Part shown: piece by piece, positions 1 to 10,600 of the stretch
How the letters are laid out: every line of letters starts with the position of its first letter
Position numbering within the stretch: the stretch's first letter is position 1
DNA from: Mactromeris polynyma
Taxonomy: Eukaryota > Mollusca > Bivalvia > Venerida > Mactridae
Length of the DNA: 64,000 bases
Direction of reading: 5' to 3'
NCBI GenBank assembly: GCA_032209605.1
Contig: JASFXZ010000007.1
Coordinates: 22,566,264-22,630,263, forward strand
Made by a program: the position numbers and the translations under genes
The notes under the pieces: model-generated
What the model was told of the DNA's origin: nothing
Database searches by the model: none
Seen by the model: only the letters and a program-made list of their open reading frames with translations

Positions 1-819
1 TTAAAGCGTTATAAACTGAAACCAAAATAGCATAAAGTCAAACGGTTTTTCATTTTCATGGTTCTAAATGTCCGAGGAATCAGAAAATGTGAAAACCTGA
101 AAATCGAAAATCATGTCATTAAGCCCTGTTTTCCTGGAGAAAAGATTTGTTGGGTGGTCATGTTTTGGACGTTTTGAAATTATTACAAACTGAGATGTAG
201 TGGGAGACATTTAAGGTGCGGTCAATTTGATACCCTGACAGAAATGATACGTGTGATCGTATAATAGACAAGATGTCGACCGCTCAACAAAAGGTGGTAG
301 GTGCCAGCATCTTCAACACAGCGCCTATGATAGAACAGTAAGCGAACCAAAACAGTGATTGAAACAAGTAGTTAATGCCATAATCCCGATTAGACCTGAA
401 GATACGAGTGTGTCAGCGCTTAAAGTTACTTATTGTACTAAAAGCTTCACTTTGACACATTTCAAGACTGTAAACACATCCACTACGAGTTTTATGATCA
501 GGAACAGGATAACATTCTAACGACTAATCTCTTTTTTTGAACTATCTAGAACTGTCCACTTAACATGTGCTTTGTTATTCAGTAATTTGGAAAACATATT
601 TCCCCACTTAAACACATCTCGACGGTAAAGTCGTCAAGTATCTAATACATTTGAGTAGAGTTCAAGTTTGAAGTTACTTCCAGCAGGAAGCAGAACAAAC
701 ATCACTAAAACCTTTTCGTTCATTTAATATTGCAATACTATTCTGTTTGGTTGTATATTGCAATACACCGATATATCGGTATATTGTGACACTCCAAATT
801 AATACCCTTGTTGTTTCAG
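1..819. other. No gene recognised; AT-rich flank
   Basis: No exon, RNA gene or clear mobile element is visible before the splice acceptor at 817-819. Around 750-800 there is a short stretch with a TATCG palindrome and a TGTGACACTC end that resembles the terminus of the hAT-like MITE at 6863-7132. It is probably a relic of that family. The upstream exons of the cysteine-rich exon at 820 are not seen here and may lie before the window. Confidence 0.5.
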
Positions 820-917
820 ATTGTAAAACAAAACACGATTGTGACGCTTACTTTAGAGTCCATCATTGCAGAGATGTAGACGAACATTGCTATGACCAGA
901 AGTGTAAATGTTTAAGG
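820..917 (+). CDS. Orphan cysteine-rich exon, paralogous to the cvSI-like gene's second domain
   Basis: A TTTCAG acceptor (814-819) and a GTAATT donor (918) bound a 98-nt open exon read in phase 1. It encodes one six-cysteine domain with the motifs DCKTKHDC, FRVHHC, EHC and CKC. The spacing and the HHC...HC...C-x-C ending match the second domain encoded by exon 3 of the complete gene at 7639-11406. The entry phase is also the same. A signal-peptide exon and a first-domain exon are not found upstream, so the gene either starts before the window or is a duplicated remnant. A TTGCAG acceptor near 3166 followed by ACTCACTAA could supply a short terminal exon, but this is weak. The likely product is part of a secreted protease inhibitor. 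Family assignment is by inference from the neighbouring paralogue. Confidence 0.6.
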
Positions 918-1154
918 GTAATTTCATTTATCAATCTAAATACATTAGTCTGTCGCATCCATTAACAGTATGCTAGGCTAGACTACCTAGGCTTTCCACG
1001 TGACACTGAATAGGTTTTTAACACACGAGCAAGGTACTTAGACGGAGCCATGCATTCTATTGTGTAAACTTATGCAAATATTTTGTATTCGATTTCAATC
1101 ATACGACTACAAACTAATATACAGACTCATATGACTGCTTGTGAACACGAGTTC

Positions 1155-1828
1155 GAAGTAATACAATACCATAAACCCTCACTTAGTGACCACCTCGAAG
1201 TAATACAATACCATAAACCCTCACTTAGTGACCACCTCGAAGTAATACAATACCATAAACCCTCACTTAGTGACCACCTCGAAGTAATACAATACCATAA
1301 ACCCTCACTTAGTGACCACCTCGAAGTAATACAATACCATAAACCCTCACTTAGTGACCACCTCGAAGTAATACAATACCATAAACCCTCACTAAGTGGC
1401 CACCTCGAAGTAATACAATACCATAAACCCTCACTTAGTGACCACCTCGAAGTAATACAATACCATAAACCTTCACTTAGTGACCACCTCGAAGTAATAC
1501 AATACCATAAACCCTCACTTAGTGGCCACCTCGAAGTAATACAATACCATAAACCCTCACTTAGTGACCACCTCGAAGTAATACAATACCATAAACCCTC
1601 ACTTAGTGACCACCGCGAAGTATTACAATACCATAAACCCTCACTTAGTGACCACCTCGAAGTAATACAATACCATAAACCCTCACTTAGTGACCACCTC
1701 GAAGTAATACAATACCATAAACCCTCACTTAGTGACCACCTCGAAGTAATACAATACCATAAACCCTCACTTAGTGGCCACCTCGAAGTAATACAATACC
1801 ATAAACCCTCACTTAGTGGCCACCTCGA
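1155..1828. repeat. 42-bp minisatellite, 16 copies
   Basis: Sixteen nearly identical 42-bp units (14 codons each) give long open frames on both strands because 42 is divisible by three and the unit has no stop. The + frame repeats LEVIQYHKPSLSDH. Variation is limited to a few point changes (D/G at one site, one REVL unit). On the - strand each unit reads GAGGTGGTCACTAAGTGAGG..., which resembles the terminal part of the TA-flanked MITE that directly abuts the array at 1829-1961. I read this as satellite DNA, not a protein gene. Confidence 0.95.
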
Positions 1829-1961
1829 AATTATATGAACGCGATTTTCAAGTCCAATTTCACAGTTTTGCTCTTTATTCAACCTCGATATTTAAGACCA
1901 CCTCAAAAGAAGACCAGTTTTAAAGGGTCCGAAGGGTGGTCATATTACTGAGGTTTTACTG
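1829..1961 (-). mobile_element. Partial TA-flanked MITE (AGACCACC family)
   Basis: The segment carries the hallmarks of a dispersed family in this window: TTTTGCTCTTTATTCAACCTC, AAGACCACCTC and the terminal GAGGTTTTACTG followed by TA. Other copies lie at 6258-6422, 12802-12970, 15431-15577, 28506-28683 and 36084-36265. The left end of this copy merges into the 42-bp array. A TA duplication and CAGTAAAACCTC inverted ends suggest a Tc1/mariner-type non-autonomous element. Confidence 0.75.
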
Positions 1962-1969
1962 TATTTCAT

Positions 1970-4005
1970 TTATGCGGGTGATATACCGGATTGTCTGGGT
2001 TTTAAACCAGAACTAACATTAATTAGTGGTGGAGATGATATCAGTCAAATCATTTTCGAGAACACACATACGCTCAGTCCCGGGACTGTAGCTACAGACT
2101 TGAGAACAGCATCAATGCTCCAATCTCATTTTCACTTTCAATGTATCTTGTTCAATTAATTTGGTTGAATTATTCAGTAAATATTCTAATAGATAATATT
2201 GCATTCAGAATACTGTCAAGGTTAATTTCATTATCTTTATAGTAAATAACTTAAGAGCATTTTATGACTGAAGTGAAATTTGAGCTTAGAGACTGTTCGT
2301 AAGTTTTATAATCTCAAGACCCGAATTCCAGGCCTCGATATCCCAAAGCATATCAAATAAATATCTCAGCTCAATATTGAGATTTTGCTCAAATCGGAGT
2401 CTGAGTTTGGGACAAATCTCATTTTGAATCTCACGAAAACCTGCCCAGAAAAAAACTCATTACAATTTTTTTCGTGTTGTAATATCGATTTTGAGTGCGG
2501 CCTCAGATGAGAAAAATCACAAAATTTGAGCAATATTTAAACTGATATTTAGCTCAAATTGAGATGCATCGGGAGATCGGAACCAGATTAGCAGTCGATC
2601 GATCTACTGACTGAGCGGATCGTGTTTGAGGGTTATTTTATTCACTTTTGTTTCATCAATTTCCAATTGACACGTAAACATAATTCAAAGTGAATACATG
2701 TATGTATACAATATGAGAAATGTGTGCGTTAGTCGGAATTAACTTTTGAGTTTGAAATCTTTTTTCATGTAACCAACATGATTACTTGATACACATGTGA
2801 AGCAACCTGTTAGTTTACCTATTATCGTAATTCAGTGTTCACGTTTAATATACCATGCTCGCCCAGAACTCGTAGAGGCTTTTTATATGCGTCTTACACT
2901 CAAGATGGAGTCCAACAGTTTCGCGCCAAACATCGTCTTCTCGCGCGGTTCTCGAACAGATAACACCCATGCGGACCGTTCCGTGACTGAGACCGGCATC
3001 CCAGGTCACTACATATGCATGAATTATTATTTATTTTCAGAGCATCTCAAAGTTACTATTTAGCCTTTAATTTCTTATAGTGAAATCTATTTTGATATTA
3101 AAAATACATTAATTTCCTTTTTTAATTGAAATTTATGTTTTCTAATATTGAATTATTCTATTGCAGACTCACTAAACAGCTTAACGACGACTAGTGGTAA
3201 TCGTATACTTGATCACAATTATCTGTCAGTTACTGCAAATACATATATAAAAAGTGATTAAAAGATTTGTTGAATGTTTTTTTGTTGTTGTTGAATGTTT
3301 ATTGTACACTACTTAACATCGCATTGTTACCACATCGCCTTTAGTGTCATTTTTTGTTCTACGAATTATGTATTTCTGGAAATACGGTTTACACTATTTT
3401 CATACATTCCACATTAAATATTTGGAACCTTTTGATACAGCTTGTTGAGACCAAACTCACTCAAACTACTCCAAGTTGAGATATTGCACATATACTTAAC
3501 GCCATTAAAAACGCAACTATTTCACTTAGCATTCTTTTTGTTAAAAGTGTTAAACACGTTTTATGGTTACAAATGTGTAAATCATTCATCAAAATGAAAT
3601 CAAACTATGTTCCTAGTATTCATATTTCATAATTGATTAAAATAAGGAAATTATGTGCGAAAATTAAAATATAATTGTTTATTTATACAAATACTCCGTT
3701 TTGCTTCGATATTGAATGCTCTGAAATTTAATGGTACAATATTCGTACGTGAATAATTAAGTTACATTTAAATACGGGAATATGGGAGACCGGGGATAAT
3801 TGTTACACGGAGCAAGTTGTTACATTGCAAATAATCAGATATTCTGGATAAAGTAACATGTATCACAAAACAATGGTATTGCTTACCCTTAGTGGGAACC
3901 AATGTAACACAGGTTTGTGTCATCCCGGTAGCTATATTAATCACTTCATTTACGAACATCACATAATAATCGATGGCCTGACAACAATTTTGCAACATAA
4001 TAGTA
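1970..4005. other. AT-rich interval, one weak exon candidate
   Basis: No recognised gene. A locally GC-richer stretch at 2905-3005 begins with a well-placed ATG (AAGATGGAG) and is open for MESNSFAPNIVFSRGSR and onward. A weak CAG/GTCACT donor follows at 3002. I recognise no family. It could be an exon of an unseen gene or chance. Confidence 0.3.
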
Positions 4006-4008
4006 GTT

Positions 4009-4247
4009 TACAACTAGCACCGACATCAACATTCGAACTTAACCGCGGCGAATACATATCTGGAGATGAATATCATGCCAGCTCGTACATCGTTATTCGA
4101 GTTTTCTAAATATTTGATTACAGACCTAGTAGCGAACCCAGAGCTAGCACCGACATCAACATTCGAATTTAACCGCGGCGAATACATATCTGGAGATGAA
4201 TATCATGCCAGCTCGTACATCGTTATTCGAGTTTTCTAAATATTTGA
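4009..4247. repeat. Two-copy tandem duplication, 130-bp period
   Basis: A block starting CTAGCACCGACATCAACATT and ending CGAGTTTTCTAAATATTTGA occurs twice with a 130-bp offset and almost no divergence. The duplication is therefore recent. Confidence 0.85.
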
Positions 4248-4437
4248 ATGTTTAAACCAAAGAAGAGGAATTGTAATTCCATCGTGCGTCACTTTACAAA
4301 GGAAACCTCCTGTAATCTGTGTCAAATGCCACACCAATAGAAAACAATTTCACTTCTAGGTAATTATCTAAACCTTTACATAGCGTTTAGTCAAAATAAG
4401 TTGATTAACTGTTGAGTCGCCTGGAACAAACCCTGTA

Positions 4438-5240
4438 CAAACCCTTGATAATCAGGGGAGATCACTCTGAAAAACTAAAAATTTAGTCCGTAAGAGTGAC
4501 TTCCCTTGAAAATCAGGGGAGGTCACTGTAAAAAAACTAAAATAATAAGTCGATAAGAGTGACTTCCCTTGAAAATCAGGGGAGAACACTCTAAAAAACG
4601 TTAAAAAGTCCGTAAGAGTGACTTCCCTTGAAAATCAGGGGAGAACACTCTAAAAAACTTTAAAAAGTCCGTAAGAGTGACTTCCCTTGAAAATCAGGGG
4701 AGGTCACTCTAAATTTTTTTTAAAAAGTCCGTAAGAGTGACTTCCCTTGATAATCAGGGGAGGTCACTCTTAAAAAATTGGTCGGTAAGAGTGACTTCCC
4801 TTGAAAGTCAGGGGAGATCACTCTGAGAAACTAAAAAATAAATTGGTAAGAGTGACTTCCCTTGAAAATCAGGGGAGATCACTCTAAAAAAACTTATGCA
4901 TTGAGTCCGTAAGAGTGACTTCACTTGAAAATCAGGGGAGGTCACTCAAAATTTAGTCGGTAAGAGTGACTTCCCTTGAAACGCAGGGGATGTCACTCTG
5001 AGAAACTAAAAAAATAAGTCGGTAAGAGTGCCCTTGATAATCAGGGGAGCTCACTCTGAAAATCTAAAACATGAGTCCGTAAGAGTGACTTCCCTTGATA
5101 ATCAGGGGAGATCACTCATGTAAACTAAGCCGGTAAGAGTGACTTCCCTTGATAATCAGGGGAAGTCACTCTAAAAAAACTAAAAGAATAAGTCGCCAAA
5201 GTGGCTTCCCTTGATACTCTTAAAAAACTTTAAGTGTAAG
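4438..5240. repeat. Tandem array of about 14 hairpin-forming palindromic units
   Basis: Each unit contains AGAGTGACTTCCCTTGA, a few bases, then TCAGGGGAGGTCACTCT. The two arms are near-perfect inverted complements (about 16 bp each). Hairpins are separated by 15-25 bp AT-rich linkers containing AAAACTAAAA and AGTC(C/G)GTAAGAGTG. Periods run about 52-63 bp because the linkers vary in length while the arms stay conserved. End units near 5200-5250 are degenerate. No protein is encoded. Confidence 0.92.
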
Positions 5241-5677
5241 TCGGTATGTGACTACCCTTAATAATCATGAGCAATACGCTATTAGTGTACTTGTTAATGG
5301 AGTGTATACCAAACAAAGTTTTGATATGTCATTGGTGTTGTATAGCCTTATTTTTCTTGTTGCTAATTCGGAAAATCCTGTGTTTTTCCATATGTGTGTT
5401 TTAGTTAATCGATTATATTGCGTTGGTATGTTTTCTTGCCCTTATCATCTCAGTCTTGTTTTAAACCCCTCTCCTTTGTGTACCTTTTCCCTCCGATTTG
5501 TATTGTTTTGTGTTCCTCCCTGTATGATCTTTCCTGCTGTCTGTATCTGTTGAGGGATGTTTTGTTGACGAGGCGTTCCTTGTTTAGCATGTTTTCACTT
5601 CTGATTTGTTATCTGTTTCTGTATGTATATAAATGTTTATGATATTCCCATCTGATAAAATTGCAGCTCAAAATGCT

Positions 5678-6002
5678 CTATACAGCTTTAAACTTAATAT
5701 CGCGATATAGCTCCTATGCTTTTAGAACAATATTGTTGATTTTTATACAGCTTTAAACTAAATATCGCGATATAGCTCTTATGCTTTTAGAACAATATTG
5801 TTGATTTTTATACAGCTTTAAACTAAATATCGCGATATAGCTCTTATGCTTTTAGAACAATATTGTTGATTTTTATACAGCTTTAAACTAAATATCGCGA
5901 TATAGCTCTTATGCTTTTAGAACAATATTGTTGATTTTTATACAGCTTTAAACTAAATATCGCGATATAGCTCTTATGCTTTTAGAACAATATTGTTAAT
6001 TT
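5678..6002. repeat. 65-bp tandem repeat, 5 copies
   Basis: Five copies with an exact 65-bp period (TATCGCGATA near 5698, 5763, 5828, 5893 and 5958). Each unit contains two perfect palindromes, TATCGCGATA and AACAATATTGTT. Units are nearly identical; only the first and last differ slightly. Confidence 0.93.
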
Positions 6003-6257
6003 TTATTGTATATATGTGTGTCTATATTAAAATTTAACGGGGCCTTCCTGTTCGAGTGGTTCTATTATCCTGTTTCTTTCGTAAAGTTTTGTCTGTTGGT
6101 TTGTAAAATATGTTAATGGTTTATACTGTAAGACATTTGTTTGAAACTTTGTTAATTAACGTTTACCTGTATTTTATCAGCAAATCATATTTTATATTTA
6201 TGCATGTGTTATAGACTCTTGCGTTGTCTTAACATGTGTTCATGGTTCTTTAAATTA

Positions 6258-6422
6258 CAGTAAGCCTCAATAATAAGACCACCCTTGTGGCACTTGAAAA
6301 CTGGTCTTAATATTAAAGTGGTCTTAATATTGAGGTTGAATAAAGAGCAAAACAGTGAAAATTGTGTTCTTACTTTTAAGGAGGTCTTATTCTTGAGATG
6401 GTATTTAAGTTAGGTTTAACTG
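6258..6422 (+). mobile_element. TA-flanked MITE, full-length copy (AGACCACC family)
   Basis: The element runs from CAGTAAGCCTCAATAATAAG to AGGTTTAACTG and is flanked by TA on both sides (6256-6257, 6423-6424). The core TTGAGGTTGAATAAAGAGCAAA is shared with the copies at 12802, 15431 and 28506. Confidence 0.8.
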
Positions 6423-6862
6423 TACAATGAAACGAGGAAAGGCGACATCTTCTTAATTAGTGTTTAGATTTCGGTATCAAAGTCCGTAAGAGGATTTCAC
6501 GGCCCAAAAAATGCGTTCATATTGCTCGTTTGAGAAGGGAAGTAATTCAAAGATAAGTCGTGACAATTTGACATTATACCATATTAGTATAAAGGCTGCA
6601 ATCATATATAAGCTTGTGAGAGACTAAGCAGATGCGAACATGTTCACGAATTTAACGATTTCACCTCAAGGGCCGGTCACATAGAGACAGTTGTTCAGAT
6701 TTTCACAAAATATATAAATCGTGTTACTAATGTCCTAAAATGTCTGAGATATCAAGATAAGGACGAGTTTAGGCCAAGTTTATTAATTCTGCAATGTTAA
6801 GTTCTCGTCCGGTATTCCTTCCGACAAATGCGTGTAGTGATACTTACGATCTTATTAAATAA

Positions 6863-7132
6863 GGGTGTCACGATACGCCAGAAGCGTTCTACGATATATT
6901 GCAATACTTCAGCAATGTATCCCAATATGTACAACGAAGTATTGTTTCATTAACCTAATTAATGGATCAACTTTTTTCTTACTTTGACTTTTTTATTTAC
7001 GACAAACTCTTCATATGGGTTACGAAAATATACATGCTTAAGCTAAAACAAAGTATCATAGTATCAAAAGCATTTCAGTTTTTCACAAGTAATTAAAGCA
7101 AATGGCAATATAACCGATATAAGGTGACACCC
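6863..7132. mobile_element. MITE with GGGTGTCAC termini
   Basis: Inverted ends GGGTGTCACGATA... and ...GGTGACACCC bound a 270-bp AT-rich segment rich in ATATTGCAATA-type palindromes. Partial relatives appear near 750-800 and 43560-43620. The terminus style resembles hAT-type MITEs. The target duplication is not clear. Confidence 0.6.
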
Positions 7133-7154
7133 ATAATATCAAAAGTCGTATACA

Positions 7155-7412
7155 AGCACGTCTCCCGTGGCCGTTGATTAATGCCTTGGGAGCGGTAGGT
7201 CGAAGGTTCGCATCCCAGTTGGGGTCCGTTCTGATATGGCCGGTTGGTGAGCCGCCAGGTAGTTAATTCATGGTTACCGTGCGCCTACCTGCCTGGTGTC
7301 TGGCATTAAAGGATAGGAATCGGGAAGTAAATGTGCTCAGAAAGTGGGTATCTCATAAGTCAGAAATGGCTAACCCTTCATATAGTGGTGATACAATAAT
7401 AAATAAACACAT
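7155..7412 (+). mobile_element. tRNA-derived SINE (family B), + copy
   Basis: A tRNA-like head carries an A box (GTGGCCGTTGATTAATG) and a B box (GGTCGAAGGTTCGCATCCC). The body contains GATATGGCCGGTTGGTGAG, CATTAAAGGATAGGAATC and CATAAGTCAGAAATGGCTA. An inverted, diverged copy with the same blocks lies at 31135-31368. The A/T-rich end is ATAATAAATAAAC. Confidence 0.8.
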
Positions 7413-7576
7413 TCAGACCAATGTACCAACAGACTGCATGTACTTCGTGGGATAGACACGGTAAACCCCATTTGTACTAACGATAATAACTAGTATTGTC
7501 CTTACTTTTAATTACATGCGTGTGAAACAATAAATATGTTCCCATTTTATCGTACAAGACGTCACACGGTTACCTT

Positions 7577-7582
7577 TATAAA
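7577..7582 (+). promoter_or_regulatory. TATA box of the cvSI-like gene
   Basis: TATAAA lies 57 nt upstream of the ATG at 7639, which would put transcription start near 7607 and leave a short 5' UTR. It fits a highly expressed small secreted protein. It is assigned by position only. Confidence 0.5.
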
Positions 7583-7638
7583 TCAGTGTCAGTGTTGTTG
7601 AAATCGTTCCATACTGAAGTTATTTCCTCTAACTAGCA

Positions 7639-10600
7639 ATGAAAGTATTATTTGCTCTGGTTTGCCTCGTAGGTACGTAAAATGCTTTACAGTTTAGGCT
7701 TTTATTTTTTAATAATTCATCGTGAATGTAACGTGAATACGTATTAATTATTGTTATACATATTTAAAAGTATTGTCTTCAAACAGAATTGTTAACGTGA
7801 TTATACCGTCATCGGAACATTGTCAACAAAAAATCTTTTAATCACAATTGTCAGAATTATTCTTTAAAAAATACAGTTTCACGACAAATGTTTGAAGAAA
7901 TGTTTTCGAAAATGTCACAGATTATCCAAAAATATTCAGTTTGTTTACATCTAAATCCCTGGCATTTCAGTGTAATTGTAACCGCACTGCATACTGCACA
8001 GCCTGATAGAACATTAACTAAACGTTGATATTGCGTCTCAATTTTGTTCGGCATATAAAAAGGTTTGCTTTTAAGATCATGATATTCATTCGAATGTGGT
8101 TTAAATACCAATTGTTTGTGCTAAGTAATACTAACAAAAAAACCTCAAGTAAGTAATCTGCTCTGTTCAGATCTGATGTTGCATAAACAGGTGGTTGTTT
8201 CTTTGCAGGCTTTGCAGTGGCTGAAAATTGCAATGGAATTGACACCACGCAGTGTGCAAACGAAATATGTGCCACTGGTTATGTACCAACATGTGAAAGT
8301 ACTATCTGCACATGCAGCCCAACGCCAGATCCTTCAAGTAACTCTTCTATATCATATTTCTATATACATTTATCAAAGAACTCTACTAGTCAGCTGAAGC
8401 CAACCTCATCCACCGGCGTCTCATTTAGTCCACTAAACGTATCAGAATCTAAGTCAGATCATAAAATGAGTCTAAACGCTTAATCAAATTTTATTTATAA
8501 AGTTGCCTGACATCCATGCATACGCTGCACCGATACATATTGAATCTAATGAAAAGGAAGTTTTAGAAGGCACGGAAAAATCCTTCATAATCAGTCTGAC
8601 AAAGGTAATGAATGGGAAAGTGGCTGAACATATTATTAAACTACGTTATATGCTAGGAAATAAACTTGTAGAAACAACTTGTTTTGTTAAAAATATAAAT
8701 GATCTTAATCGAGGGAGGCATACGTGTCGCGGGGTAAAGTGCCTACCTCCTGGTGCGATGGTTGTGGGTCTAAGTCAAACAGTGAACTTGACATTAAATC
8801 AACTTTATATAAGTTAAATTTACACGAAAATGACGTTAGGTCGCTGTGGTGTAGTGGTTAGCATAACGGACCGGCAATCTGTAGACCCGGGTTTGAATCC
8901 CGGTAGCGCCATTGACCGATTTTTCGTGTTCTCAAAACATGACTTTATTCCCAATTTCTGACTTATTTCTCAATCGATTCAAAATGAGTATGTTTAAACT
9001 ATACCTTTATATCGTCCATTTGGAATCCATTTTCTCCGTTAGAGGTTGACAGATGATGGTAGCTACAATTACTGTCATCGTGTCACCTTTTTAATATCAC
9101 AGTTATAACGTACCGAGTACATATATGGTTTTCTTCGTGTACATCAAATTGCGCGATTTTGACCCCGTGGTATTTCAAGCGAATCTCAGCAAATTTGTAA
9201 ATGTTGTACAAATTCTCACTTGACTTTTCTATTTATTTTTCGTTATTGTGTAAGAAGAGAATTTTATATCGACACCAGTGGTTTATAAATGCTAAAGTCG
9301 AGATTTTTATCCTGCATTATTTATAAAATCAACATAAGACCATTATCATTTCAGAATGCATAATTGTAAGTGATTGTACTCAATACTGGGTTTCTCACCA
9401 TTGTAATAATCATCAAAGACATTGTGAAAATGGCCATTGCCTCTGTAAGCATGGGTAAGTACATGTTCGCAAATTACGATCGAGAACCTCGGGCTCGTTG
9501 TTCCATTCATTTGAAATCAGTAATCGCAAGGAAGGATTAAGTCGGTACAGGGAATGCCACATTCATAAGACAATGTCACCACTCACAGGCCACCACTCGC
9601 AGGCCACCACTCGCAGGCCACCACTCGCAGGCCACCACTCACCACTCACAGGGCACCACTCACAGGGCACCACTCACAGGGCACCACTCACAGGCCACCA
9701 CTCACATGCCACCACTCACAGGCCACCACTTACATGCCACCACTCACAGGCCACCACTCACACGCCACCACTCACAGGCCACCACTCACAGGCCACCACT
9801 CACAGGCCACCACTCACAGGCCACCACTCACACGCCACCACTCACACGCCACCACTCACACGCCACCACTCACAGGCCACCACTCACAGGCCACCACTCA
9901 CAGGCCACCACTCACAGATTCCAGGAAAACATCTATACACAAATAGCAAGGGAGGTGTAAGAGCAAACATTTATGGGGATTGCGCGATAGGGAATAGTCA
10001 AAACGACTAGAGTGGTAAAATCGAGATAGGACAAAATGGAGAAGGGAACCATTACATGTTTAAGCTTAGAAAACAAGTTGGCCAAGGACAGAAAGGAGGA
10101 GATGGCATCGAAACATTATATCGGGCCAAGAATTCGAGAGAAAAGGGAAACATAATATCTTTCTCTTAAACATAACTGAGAGAGAATAAGTTGCTACAAG
10201 GAACGCCACATACATAAGACAGTGCTTCCCCACACAGACCTTCGGGAAAAGAACAATCCATAAAACACAAGGCAGTGGTGGTTTAAATCGATTAACAGCT
10301 TGTTAACTTCCCATTAGCCACTATAATGTCATACATGTCCAGAATATACACATACATTGAGCTTATTGACTTGGGTTGGTGGCGTTTCCTATATATTGCC
10401 ATAAAACATTACGCACAGAACTAAAACTTATAAATACATGTTTTAAATGAACCAAGTTAACAAACAGCCTTACACTGACCTTGCTCTCAGTAATTTAAAT
10501 ATTTATATCGGGAAGTTAGACAATAACAAAACCTAGCTAAGTAATAACCTCAAACAAAATATAAATAAATATATGGAAAAACGACGCATACCTACGTATA

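Noticed and set aside
1083..1882. 251-aa repetitive open frames on both strands
   Set aside because: They are a by-product of a 42-bp unit without stop codons; both strands are open equally and units match at the DNA level.
4438..5240. CRISPR-like array
   Set aside because: Palindromic repeats with variable linkers resemble one, but the linkers are similar AT-rich sequence, no cas genes exist and this is animal DNA.
9498..10010. HHSQATT-rich open frames in three overlapping frames
   Set aside because: A 14-bp repeat cycles through the frames; it lies in an intron of the cvSI-like gene.
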